Notes under the pieces: model-generated | What the model was told of the DNA's origin: nothing | Seen by the model: the letters and a program-made list of their open reading frames with translations, nothing else | Database searches by the model: none | In this document: piece after piece, positions 21,961 through 43,500 of the stretch | How positions within the stretch are numbered: the stretch's first letter is position 1 | Layout of the letters: every line of letters begins with the position of its first letter | Origin: Anisus vortex | Lineage: Eukaryota; Mollusca; Gastropoda; Planorbidae | Direction: 5' to 3' | Assembly (NCBI GenBank): GCA_949126835.1 | Contig: OX421497.1 | Coordinates: 21,163,409-21,227,408 of the forward strand | Length of the DNA stretch: 64,000 bases | Position numbers and translations under genes: made by a program

Positions 21961-22388
21961 TCAATAGCAAGTTCCAATTTGAGAAATAATCAATGCAACA
22001 GTAAATTAATTTTCTTAGCCTACGCATCGCCACAAGGATGCCTAATTTTCTCACAAAACTTTAAAAAGAATTTTATAAGTAAAAATGTTTTTATACATTA
22101 AACTTGTGGAGTGTTGAGTTCATTAAGAAATCTAAATGGCTACACTACAAATTAATCAAGTAAGGTATGAGGGTGTAATTTGTACTGATTTATTTTGTCC
22201 ACTAAAGAAGGAGAAAAATCTCAGACACAGATTTCAAATACACAATGTTTTGCATCTAAAATTTTGAAAGGTTAAAAAGAATACTTAGCAACTAATTATT
22301 AATGTCTTTTTTTTGTCTCATTTCAAATCATGCATTTAAAAATGTGTACAAAAGGATAAAGAAAATCTAAAATTTTATTTTGTCCGCC

Positions 22389-22521
22389 TTTACAATGTGT
22401 GTACATTTAAGTATTTGAGGTATAAACCAACACTAGTATTTACTTTACAGTGTTACTTTACAATGTGTGTACATTGAAGTATTTGAGGTATAAACCAACA
22501 CTAGTATTTACTTTACAGTGC
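22389..22521 (+). repeat. 68-bp tandem duplication between the converging genes
   Basis: Two nearly identical copies (22389-22456 and 22457-22521) of a block starting TTTACAATGTGTGTACATT and containing GGTATAAACCAACACTAG. They differ at very few positions, so the duplication is fairly recent. The function, if any, is unknown. Confidence 0.9.
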
Positions 22522-23667
22522 TGTGAAAATTTCATACAAATATATCAAACTCTTTATTTGTAACCCAGTGCAGACCGTGTTTTAGTTTAAAGTCACAGCA
22601 TGACCCCCGGATGTTTCAAAGGCAAGGTAGAAATAGATAAGGAACTAGTAAGAAAATTGAGAGACTAAAAATTTGAGTCATTTAAAATATAGAATAACAT
22701 TTTCTCTAGTATAATAGCACTACGCTTTTCTCTTTCATTCTTATATTTTTTTTTGTTTATTTTTTAATGTTCTATAAACAACATAGAAAATATAAAATGT
22801 TACTACAAAAGAAATACATGTTAACTGTATTGTTGTTTTTTTATAACATATATTTGTACACACACACACACCCACAAAAGTGTTGAATGAATCTACAATA
22901 ATGGTTATGAATAACAAAGTGTAACAACCTCCATATTGATAACTACATCATATTCATAAGCACAGTGTCACATCAATTCTGTACATAATAAAAAGTGTCA
23001 ACAAATTATCATGATAATAGTTTACAACAAATAAAAACATGGAGAAAAAAAAACAACAAGAAAAACACAAAATTATTTCCAATGTATAATCAAAGTATAA
23101 CCAGTAATCATAAAATGTATTACATAAAAGGACTCAATGTATCACTTTTGATTATTACTTATTACAATAACTAAAAGAAATAAAAAAAAACTCATATTTA
23201 AGTTCTGAATAGAAAGTGTATCAGGAAGAATAAAATATAGAACGCTGGTGGTAACTCTAAATATATGTCTTTACTCTAGTCTGGTGGGGGGGGGGGGGGA
23301 AACAACTTAGAACTGGGTTGTGAAAACAACAAGTTACAGTATCACAAGAAAGAGGTTTGCAACAGACTTAGCAGAAGAAACAAATATAAAGGGGAGTTAA
23401 CCTAATCAGTGACTTGAAAATAACATGTCTATAATTATTATATGAAAAAAAAAACAATTTTTGTCATCCAATATCCTTTATCAATATAAAACACAAGGAA
23501 AAAACAATAACATTTGTCTTGGTTTTAAAGCTATTTATGAAATGTGACATTTTATACCCAAGCCTTACCCAGTAGCTTTAAACTAATCAAAAAGGATCCA
23601 AATACTTGCAGAACAATCACTGAACATAAAACATAAAAACAAAAAAGAGCAAGTTTTTGTGCTAATA

Positions 23668-23854
23668 TTTGAAGCTATAACATGTTTACATATTTCTTCA
23701 AGAATATTGTTTGAAGCTATAACATGTTTACATATTTCTTCAAGAATATTGTTTGAAGCTATAACATGTTTACATATTTCTTCAAGAATATTGTTTGAAG
23801 CTATAACATGTTTACATATTTCTTCAAGAATATTGTTTGAAGCTATAACATGTT
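23668..23854 (+). repeat. 42-bp minisatellite, 4.5 copies, downstream of FAM76
   Basis: Four perfect 42-bp copies starting TTTGAAGCTATAACATG and ending TTCAAGAATATTG, then a partial fifth. It lies about 2.2 kb past the FAM76 stop and may fall in its 3' UTR. A short open frame through it is a consequence of the unit length. Confidence 0.92.
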
Positions 23855-23859
23855 GACAT

Positions 23860-26021
23860 CTTCATAATATTGTTTAGTCTCAGAACCCCAACAATACATG
23901 TCAGGGATGCTAGTGATAGTGGTGTAATGGGAAATCTAAAATGTGATATTACATCATCAAATTACTTGTAGCATGTTGCCTACCTCTGGCTGAATTGGAA
24001 TTTGTAAAAAAACAAAAACAAATCAACCCTGACCATAATAAACAAAAAGTAATTCCTTCCATCTGTTTAATTCAATAAAAACAACTATTGGTGTTGGCAT
24101 GTGAACACAATAGCACCAATAAACTGACTTGAACATAAAATATAATTACTCTAATATACCCACACAAACAATAACATTGTGAGAGGGAAAAACAAAAGTT
24201 GCTAAATTCAAATTATAACATATTTATATAACACAACTTGACCAACTGATGCAAAATTCTGGTTCAATGTAGAAACATTTTTCAAATATTATAAAATAAG
24301 ACATTTGGATGCATGTTGAAAAAAAAGATTTTTTTTCAAAGTGAAATGTCTTGGTTATAATTTTAAAAAAAGATATTTAACAGAATAATGTATATATATA
24401 TAGAGAGAGAGATGATATTTAATCAGTTAGAACAGTAAGTACATCTTCACTTAGAATGAATTCTAATTTAGCTAAGACATATTTAGAAGCAAGGTTTTTT
24501 AAATTGCCTGACATGTAAAATCTTATAACTGTAACAGGATAGATTATAAAAAGCAAACTGAATATAAAAAACAGTTTGTATCAACAATTGTAGATGCATT
24601 ACAAACTCATTTAGAAGGTTACATAATAACAAAATAATAGTACATTCACACAGTACACAAATATGTTAAGAATGCATTTCATAAGAAATTTTTCTCCAAT
24701 TCAGTTTTTTTGTCAAAGTAGATAAACATAGAAAGTGTGTACAATTAAAAAAACATGTAAGTGACATATATTGAAAACTCCCAATCTATTGCTGTGATAC
24801 AACATCTTCCAGTTTAATCTAACATTTCACCTCAAGTACACATACACACACAAAATTGAACATTTGCTGTTGTGTCCATCTCATTAAGCATCATTCATAT
24901 AGTGTCTCTATCTTTTATTGTTTCTGCCTAAATGAAAGAATATTACTTGAATGTATATGACAACATATTTTGGTTGACAAAATGTCATAAACTTGAGAAA
25001 AACAAAACAGAAAAACAAGTTTTGACCTCAAAATGCCTAGACTGTCGACTATGTTTTTATAATACAATTTCTTTGAAGGTTTTGAAATTTTTTTTATAGT
25101 TAAATATTTAATTGATGGGAGGGGGGGTGATGGACATGCATATATGTTTAGAGTACAAAAGAGATCACTACAATTTTAAACCATAAAATTATAAACAGTA
25201 TTCAAACTAAAACAAAAATGATAATAAAATGTTAACCACCCTCCAGCAACTGTTTCTATGACAACAAAATAAAATTGCACAATCATACATTTGATTTTTA
25301 AATAAACATAAAAGCACAAAAAAAAATATTTGAATATTTTTTCCACAAAATTATTCAGTTCAGTTGCCTTTTTCCTAACTGTCCAATAAGTTTGTTGAAC
25401 TTTGGGCAATACCATTAGCCATTTAAATCAAGTTATATTTTTTTGTTTTTTTTTTGTTAAAATATTTTTTTTTTTCTATTACATCCAGACTACAAAAAAA
25501 CTTTTCTGGCAAACAATGAAAGAAATGCTCTAAAAATTCTGAAGAATTTCATTCAAGTTGAGCATCAATGAAATTATAAGGTTTTTAGATGTAAATGTTT
25601 CTGGTATAAAAATATTTTAAATGTAAAATAGAAGCTTTAGAAATTTAGATAAAGCTGTTTTACTCAAATCTTTTTCTTATGTACAACAAAAAATAAAGAA
25701 GTAGAATAAAAGCAGATAAAAATGTTGATGAATACCTATGGACAGAATAAAATTGGAATATAAAGAAATATACCTCTTCTTTGTAGTTGATAAAATATCT
25801 AAGACTATATCTAAACTATGTAGACCTTCTCGTAAACATCAATCTTCAATATCAGTTAATCATTGTTAATGAAAACTGGGTTAAAAAACAACTTTTTATA
25901 AACAAAGATTTCAAAAGTAAGACTTTGGAGATATATGCTTGACTGCTGCTAAGTCATCCAAATCAAAAGTCATGCATCAAACACTTCAACTGGTTCACGG
26001 ATTGTGTTTAGATAAAGATGT
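23860..26021. other. FAM76B: 3' flank of FAM76; no gene seen
   Basis: AT-rich sequence with only homopolymer and short TA/GA runs (for example near 24390-24413). It probably includes the FAM76 3' UTR. I could not decide which poly(A) signal is used. Confidence 0.4.
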
Positions 26022-34592
<8,571 letters not shown>

Positions 34593-37500
34593 ATGCAAGC
34601 AAAATTACCAGTGAGTAGATGTTTGAAATGTGTTAAGCAGGCCTACTACTAACTTAAAACTTGTTTAGATAAATGATAAAGTGAAAACGTGAATAGATTT
34701 CTAAAATTTATTATAAATTATAATTAAATAAAATAAAAAGATAACATCATCATGCCGATCCATGCATGACCTATACTCCTATAGACGGGTATTATTATTA
34801 TTATTGACTAGGCCTATAGATATAGACAGTATAATTCAGTATTATTCAGTTAATTCAGTATAGGTATAGTATAGTCTAGAGTCTAGGCCCTTTTATTTTT
34901 AATAGTATAGGCTATACTTACTATAGGGCCTAGGGAAGTCCTAGTCTACTGTCTAGTATTTTACTTTTACTAAAAGTGTTAGTCTAGTAATCAGTAGGCC
35001 TACTTAGTAGGCCTACTTAGTATAAGTTTTCTTAGTTTAGTCAAGTAAGACTAGTAGTAGTAGGCTAAAAATGACTCACATGACATGACATTTATCATTA
35101 TTTTTTCTTAAATAATGAATAAAATATAATGAATAAATGTTTTATAGATTTATAATGTTTAAAATAATTTAAATGAACTAGGCCTAAAACTAAATGGTCT
35201 TCTCACTTCTCTTAGTACTATTACTACTATTAGCCTTATCTCTTGTCGGACTTGTCTTAGTTTTAGTCATTAGTCTTAATTTTAATATAATAAATTTTAA
35301 TGAATATGCCTATAATTATATTTTTAACGGAGTGTCTGCGCGTCCACGACCGGACAAATAGTGCACGAGATATTCGTCTGGCGACCGGACAAATAGTGCA
35401 CAAGATATGCATCCTGCGACCTAAATGTGACCGACCAAAAATTTTAAAAAAAGCTACTGGTGCATGTGCATATTCGTTTATTCTTGACCAATTTGCTATA
35501 TTACTATCTATTGTATGTTATTATCAATTTTTCTGACCTAGCGGACAGTACTGTCTGCTGGCAACCGTTGTGTGACAGGTTCAACACCAGCTTTCACCAC
35601 CTTTTTTTTAAAAAATTCAATTATGCTAAACGATATATTTTTCATCCAATGCTTGAAGACCCTTCATTTATTCATGTGAGAGGACATAATTTCTTTTAAA
35701 GTATTAAAGAAATAAAAATATGACTGTTAGGGCAAATGCCTATTTCTTTAGAAAACGTGTTAAAAGTCATTACCAAACATCTTATAAAGTAATTAGTAAA
35801 CATCTTGACTTGCGCTACAATTACGGTGAGCCAATCATTTAAGCATGTGGGTGGACATAACAATCACATTCAATTTATCCATTCAAAGTATTAAACTAAT
35901 AATAAGACTATTAGGCCTAATGCCCATTTCTTTATTAATGTGTTAATATCAATACGCTCTACTTATCTCGTTTGTACTTGTAGTTGGGTGGTCAAATAAC
36001 AAGGCCCCGGGAATAATATCTTCCAAATAATGTGTCCGACGGTCACGTGACATGCTCGCCGGAAGAATATCTCCCGCAATATTTTGTTCGGTCACCGGAC
36101 GTATATCTCCCGCGCTATTTGTTCGGTCTGGTCGTCGGACGTATATCTTCAGGGCTATTTGTCCGGTCGCCGGAGGTATTGACACTGCCTATTTTTAATA
36201 GCCTATATTAGGCTATATGATGTCAATAGTCAATGATGATCATGAATATTATATTATACATAGACTGACATATAGTCATAATAGGTTATGCCATGCTATC
36301 TACTATATATTATAGTCTATAATTATAGTTATAGGATAGGCTCATATTGTATATAGTAAAAGTATTAATCAATGACAAGTGTGTATTTGTATAGAATAGA
36401 AGTAGGCTATAGGCCTGGACTAAAAACCTAAATTGACACTCTGTCATCTGTTTATAATATAATTGTTGTTTGTGATGTTTTTTATTTTATGTGTAGTTGA
36501 ATTGTGGACTCTTTCCTTGGTCCTAACTGGGTCTCCACAGTAATATGAAGAAGAAGGCTTAGATAATATTTGTGTCTGACAAACAAAATTACATTACACT
36601 GGCACACCATAATAGGCCAATATTCAGGACTACATAGTCTTAGACTAAAAGTTTAAGTCTCTGACACTGACTCTGTAGGCCTTAAGTCAAAGTTAAGTCT
36701 ACACAGAGTCTGGGCAGTCTAGGGTCTTTAAAGATTAAATGAATTACTTTAGAAACAAGTGCATTTGGCTAGCGCATTTGGGTTTGAATCCTTCTGAAGG
36801 CTAGGATTTGTTCTCAGGTCTGGAGGGTGTCCCTGAGTCTGACTTAAGTTGCAGTAAAGTAAAGGCGGCTGGGCATTGTGCTGACCACACAATCCCCTAG
36901 TATGCAGTGGTCACAGAAACCGGTGAACACTGCTTCACCCTCCCCATGGATTTTTTTTTAGTACCAAGATACTACTACTACTTAAATTATACTTTGGCTT
37001 TGGTCTCAAGGCCATTGGAGGTCAATGCAAATTACATTTTTTTAAAAATCACCCCATCTGACTTAGTCTGTCATAGATGCAGTGACATAACTAGGGTTGA
37101 AATTGGTAGGCCTTCCTATCTATAGTATTATAAGTATTATTTATTTGTAAGGGACTATAATACAAGGACAAGACTAATACATGATTGTGTCCAACCAAGG
37201 TCTTTTAGCCAGTATTATTTTAATAATTTCACGATCACAAGGTGATAAAAAACAAAATGTTTATATAGTTTTTAAATGTTTAAAGCAGATGTGCTATATA
37301 ACTGCAGAGAGAAACAAAAGAATTAAAATTCAAATAAGTAATGATTCATATTTAATTTGGTCCCATTATTAGTAATATAATACTAAAAAATAATAATGGT
37401 GGAAAAGCATAAAAAGAATCAAAAGAAAAACAAACAAACAATATTACAATAAAAAATATATAAAAAAGACCAGCAAAAGAAAAAAAAAATTTAAAAAGTG

Positions 37501-40500
37501 AACAATATTTTGGTCCCAAATTACACATAATATAAATTCAGTTTTAACGAGACATCACTCTGATTATTTGTTAAATAGAGCTCCTGTTTATTTATTACCT
37601 TATAAACAAACAAACTCACTGTAATTACCAAATATATATTGAAACAGTGAGGCCTGGGCTTTATTTATAGTTGTAGGCATTATAGGATTACAATCATCTT
37701 TAGTTTATTTAGATCTACATGCCTTGTCTTGGGGCATTATTGAGGTCATTTACTATTTACTGTTGAATTCACTGAAAGTAGTTTGACTGGCTTTTTTATT
37801 TGAAGATAGCTTTATGCCATCATCATTTTATCATTTAACTTGTTTGTTTCTAGGGAACATAAGGCCTATGTCACATTCTCCTTCAAGCTTCTTAACTCTC
37901 CATTCCAAGTTTTGTATGCACCTTTGCTTTCTTCTCTAATTCTGTGTCTCTATGTCTACTTTGGGCATCTTCTGCACCATTTTCTCTGCCTGTCTGGCTC
38001 TTTTTCCATATCCTTTTCTGGTGCTATGGCCTATCCATCTCCAGGATTTGGCAACCTATTGTTGTTTTTTTTTTTTTTGTTGTACATCAGATCACCAATA
38101 AATGCTGCCTTTCTATTTCATTAAAACATTGGATAATTAGTATTTTATGAAAGTTTGTATTCTGATGTCGTGGTGTTGGCAATTTTCAACACTTTTAAAG
38201 ACAGACAAACTTTCTTAATCTGATTTTTTGCAGGGCTAGAATAAAAAAAAACATGACAATAAATCTGGTAATCTAGTTTGTATTAGTTGATAAAAATTGG
38301 GACAGCTATTCATCATAGCTGTTTTGCCTTCTTGTTTAAATCCCTCTATTTATCAAATTTGAGTAGGAAATCAACAATAACCATAGTGTAGTCTGTAGTG
38401 TAACTAGAGGGAGTGGCGGGTGGGGCGTAGTCTCAGGGGCCGAAGTCTGAATAAGTGCAGAAACTGACCCTTTCATAACCGTAGCTTAATAAATTGAAAT
38501 GGACATTTCATAGGTGCAAATTTCAAATCCTGCCACAAGAGCATTTTACCCTAGTTAATGCCACTGTGTATCATCAAAGGCAAATATGAAATGCCATTGT
38601 GAACACCCGTTTTTAACTTACAAGAAAAAATGTACTATTAGATCATAATAAAGTTATGATTGGTAGAAATTTTGGCCTAGATATAGATCTTCACTTGTAA
38701 CATTACCGCAGAGTTCATCACCATTCCTTTAAAAAAATGTGGATTATTGTTTAGCATCATTTAGTTCTGAATAGACTTTATTTAAATTATCATTTTGTTT
38801 TTAAAATTCACATCTTTAAAAAAACAAACAGTCATATTTCTATGGTATTGCTGAAGGGGGTGGGGGGGGGGTTAAAGTGGTCGAAGCAGAATTCTGTCCA
38901 CAGGCCTGCCCATGTCACTATCTTCTGTAATCTGTGACTAGGGCACTGTACTGACATCACATTCTTCTCACAGGCATTGGTATTAGCAATATAAAGTACT
39001 GATTGTATTTGCATATAGACCAGTAATTCTGTAATTGTGTTTTGTGTTGTATCGGTGATCTGTTAGGGGTTAAACAGAAGAGAGTGGACGGGGAAAACTC
39101 TGTTTGCCTTTAATAATTGTGCAGTTCTTTGTTATTGTTTTAACCTTCCCTCTTTCTCTTTTATATAAAAACAATTAGTTTATAGTTTATTCTAAATAGA
39201 ACTTATTATAGTCTATAATTTATTGTACTGTCATTTGAAGTCGCGTATTTGCTAAGTGGGACAGGAATTTCTGGTTCCAATAAGACTTTTGATAAATAGC
39301 TCATTTATTTATTTACTTTAACTCGGGCACAGTTTTAGTTCGGCATAATATGGCCTGTGGTCTAAGTACCGGCACTGCCAATGTTGACTAAAGCACTCCC
39401 TCCCACCACCCCAACCCACGTTTCTCTCCTTCACACCCCCCCTCCCACTCACCTCTAACTGATCGGCAACACTTTCATTTCTAAACCCGAATTCAGGCCC
39501 TTGGAATGTTTAGGGCTCGTAGTAGTAGTGAAGGAGTAGGAGTTGTCGATCGATTCATTGGGGGTAAAAAAAAAAGATCGTCAAATTCAGTTAGTAGTTG
39601 AACACTTACACCTACCTGACTAGGTCGTGCCATAGGTTAGTGGAAGTGACATTGGATTTGTTGTTATGAAACTACGCTAGGGTAAGAGTTAGAGTAAGAT
39701 AGACGTAACTCGCAGGTCACTTTCAATTCATTTTGGGCCTTGTTTTCTGACAGGCCTGCTTATAACCAAAATGTAGTAAAACCTTTAAAGGATAGTGTTT
39801 GTCTTTCTAAATGACCCCATTCTTAGCACAATGTTTACTCGTTTATAAACTTAAAGGTAAAAAAAGATACTTTATATGCGGGAAAGTTAAGAAAGCGATT
39901 TGTCTATTTATTGGCATTTATTACTATGTTCTGGTTGTGGGTTAAAGCCTATGACACTATATTTTGATGGTCAGACGTTGTCAGAATATAAAACAAGCAT
40001 TTTTTTATTGCGTAATATGGTGTGTGTTTGAAAAATATCAGCCATCATTAGAATGTCCATTGAGTTACGACACTTTCATCGCATCTTTCTCACTACTGTG
40101 TTACATGTCACCTGTATTTAGCACTGCTCTCTCTCCGTTACACATATCTCCTGATTTTTGCTCCTCCTGTAATATTAACTCCTTTTGGCGTTGCATTTTA
40201 GTTGTTGTTTATTATTATTATATCTATTTTTGGCCGACTTATATACCTTGCCCCTTCATTTCTGGATACAAACATTTGTAGAGTTATATTTGCATTAATT
40301 AATGATATGATATTATTGTAAATAAACAACAACGCCTTTACATGCTTACTTGCTTAATTCCTTTGGTTCCTTGTGGAACATAGGGCCTCCGCAACGGCTT
40401 TCCAGCGCACTCGATTCTGGGCAGCCTTTTTTAGTTCACCCCATGACAGGTTGTAGCTTGCCATTTCCTCCTCGCAGGAGCGTCTCCATGTGGTCTTCGG

Positions 40501-43500
40501 GCGACCAACCCGTCTTTTTCCCTGGGGGTTCCACTGCAGAGCCTGTTGCGTGATGTCCTGTGGGGGCTTCCGTAAGGTGTGCCCAATCCACCGCCACTTT
40601 CTCCTGGCGATCTGCTGTTCGAGGGGATCCTGATTTGTTAGTCGCCACAAGTCGGTGTTCTTTACTTTATCTGTCCACCGAATCTTTAATATGTTGCGGA
40701 GGCAGCCATTAATTCACAAATGTTTGAAGCTTATTGCTCAGAGTGTTGGTGACTCTCCAGGTCTCTGATCCGTAGAGAAGCACTGCCTTTGCGTTGGTGT
40801 TGAAGATATACACAATATCACATAGGGCCCACCGAGGGCTAGATTAAGACCATTACTTTTTGTATATCCTGGTTCCGCAACACCATTTGCAGTGTTGTAC
40901 TGTGTGAGCCTTGGACTAAAATTCTTGCTATAAACAATAGTTACAGTGTTCCCTTCGATTGATGCCCTATGCCCTCAATAAACTGTCCATTAAACTATTT
41001 TTTATCTCGCCCCCTCCCCCCCCCCCACCACACACACTTATCCTTCATGTTTATATACCAACCTTCTAAGTTTTTTTGTTATGTTTGTTGTTGTTGTTTT
41101 TTTTCTTTCGTTTTTTTTTCCTATGGTTGTTTTATTGTCTTTTAGTCCTACCAGTTGTAAAGGGTTTAGTAAGACATACTATCATGGCTGTATTGGCTTC
41201 TCTAAAGCGAAAACACGACCCGAAATGGCTCTCTTAGACTTAGGGCTCGGACAAACACACTAGATGTCCGCATAGCTTATAACACGTGTTGAATATAGAT
41301 ATTTACACAGCCTAAGAAACGTTCTAATAAACTGCGATCTCCGGTTATAACAAAGCCTCCTTCTAAAAAATGATTTTGCTTGTATATGTGTGCGCACCGC
41401 TGTAACACATTAGTCTTCATTACAACCGAGCCCGCGTACATTGTAAAGGCAAAGTTTTCTAAACAGGATTAGCGCTATATTATTGCCCTGTAATCCACCC
41501 TGTTCAATGTTTTGGGGGTCCGCCATAGATTTATTTACCGCTACACTTGGTCTACAAACACGTGGTTTAAGTACCTCGTTAATGGCTCATGTCGAAACTG
41601 ATATTGGAACTTTATTTACCCCGCCCCTCAAAGCGCTCTTTTATATATTCACAAATTACACATACACATGCATACATGTATGGTTTTAACCGGTATTATA
41701 TACATATAATATAGGTAGGGTTGCCATCCGTCCCGGTATATCGGGACCATCACAGTTATGGACCTTCTTGTGATTGTGTTCTAAAGAAAAAGTAATTATA
41801 TTAAATACAATTATTTTACTACATTTCTGCAACCCATCTCAGAGTGTCCCGACGAGGTCCTAGCTAGATAAGGCAACCCTATATATAGGCCTATAATGAT
41901 GACTGTATGAAGGATTATGCTGTGGATTAGTTTGGGACATACACATCTGCTATTTTGTGTTCATCAATGCGAATGTTCGCAGTTCGCTGTGGAATCTATG
42001 GTGTATTGTTTCTTCGAGCTAAATTGGTTGCTGAAAAACTCTTTACTGAATGGTTGATTTATCATGTTGTTTGTGCTGACTGTGTAATGTTGAGAATACC
42101 AACGCGGGTGTCCAGGTCAGTGGGGCTGTGCTCGTTATTTTAACCCTTACAGTCCCGGGCGCGTATATAGCGGAACTGAAGGCAGCATAGATAGAAGTAG
42201 TTCGGTACGGGAAGGGTTAATAAATGTAGTTTTTCGGCCTCTTGTGGATAAAGCAGACTCCGGAAACACTGCAATAAGAAAAAAATGTTTACGCAGTTTT
42301 TGTTTTTCTGTATTGATTCGCTGTGTGTTGAATTTCATTTGAATAAACGTGGTACTTTTCATAGTAATCTAGACTATTTATATTAGCGTTCATCACATTT
42401 TTGTTTTTGATATTAAAGGCCAATGACAATAACCACAGCAGCATGTCGTCATTGACAGCTCTGCTAAATAATTCATTTCAAGCTATTCCATTTTAAAAGC
42501 CCAAACCTAGCTTATCACGGTTCGGTTACATTTAAATACTTTAACAGTGAGGACAACTTTTTTTTTTAAATAAATCAATTGTGCAGCGTACATGATATTA
42601 TACAAATACCTTAAATAGGTCATTTAGCCATTTTGTTAGTAACATTTGTCTCAATCGATCAGTCAAACTTACCGACCTATCTATATAATCGATCCATCTA
42701 TATATGTATCTATACTTCTATGTATACATCTGCATATCTAATTATCTATTTAATATATATATCTTTATGTATGTGTCTGTGTGTAGTAAGGCCCATTCAT
42801 ACATATGATGATAAGCACCATCATATATCTCATTTTTCTATGGCTAAAAAAATGCAAAAACTCATTTTAAAACCTAACCTAAGACTTGTAGTTGTAGTCT
42901 CGACTCTCGACCCAATGAAGTTCTCAATGGAAACATTGGAATACAATCGATACTGAATATTAATTTATGGGATATGTCAGGGGTGGTGGAGGTGGTGGGC
43001 ACAGGGGGGGGAGGGAATGTTTCCTGCCCCGAACGTGAGGCTACCCATGCTCCACCTTTCTCCCTTGTTGAAGCTTCGGTATATTGAGAAATGATTAGCT
43101 TCAGTCTTTTAACCACGTAATAGAGTAGAATAAAGGCTGGAATAAAGGGCCACACGTGTGTCCTTAGAGAAATTATAGCGAGATGTGAGTGATGGGAAAG
43201 GGGTGGTGGCTATAATTTTAAAATCTGAATGACATCAAATGCAAGAGGGGGGGGGGGGGCAGGGACACCTCTGTGGCTTAAACATTGATTTCTAAATAGG
43301 GTACCATGATATTTCTCAAGGTTTCTGCGAGAACGTGCGATTTTCAACTAGATATTGTCTGTTTATTTACGCTATATATTTTGGTATTCATTTCGCTAAA
43401 AATCACTTTTTTTTTGCGATCAGAGCATTTAAACTTGATAAATAATATAATTAATAAATATATATATAATTTTTTGTTGGTGTTGTCTAAGCCACGAATT

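Noticed and set aside
22860..22880. CA repeat and many other short microsatellites and homopolymers.
   Set aside because: Ordinary low-complexity sequence with no structure beyond the repeat.
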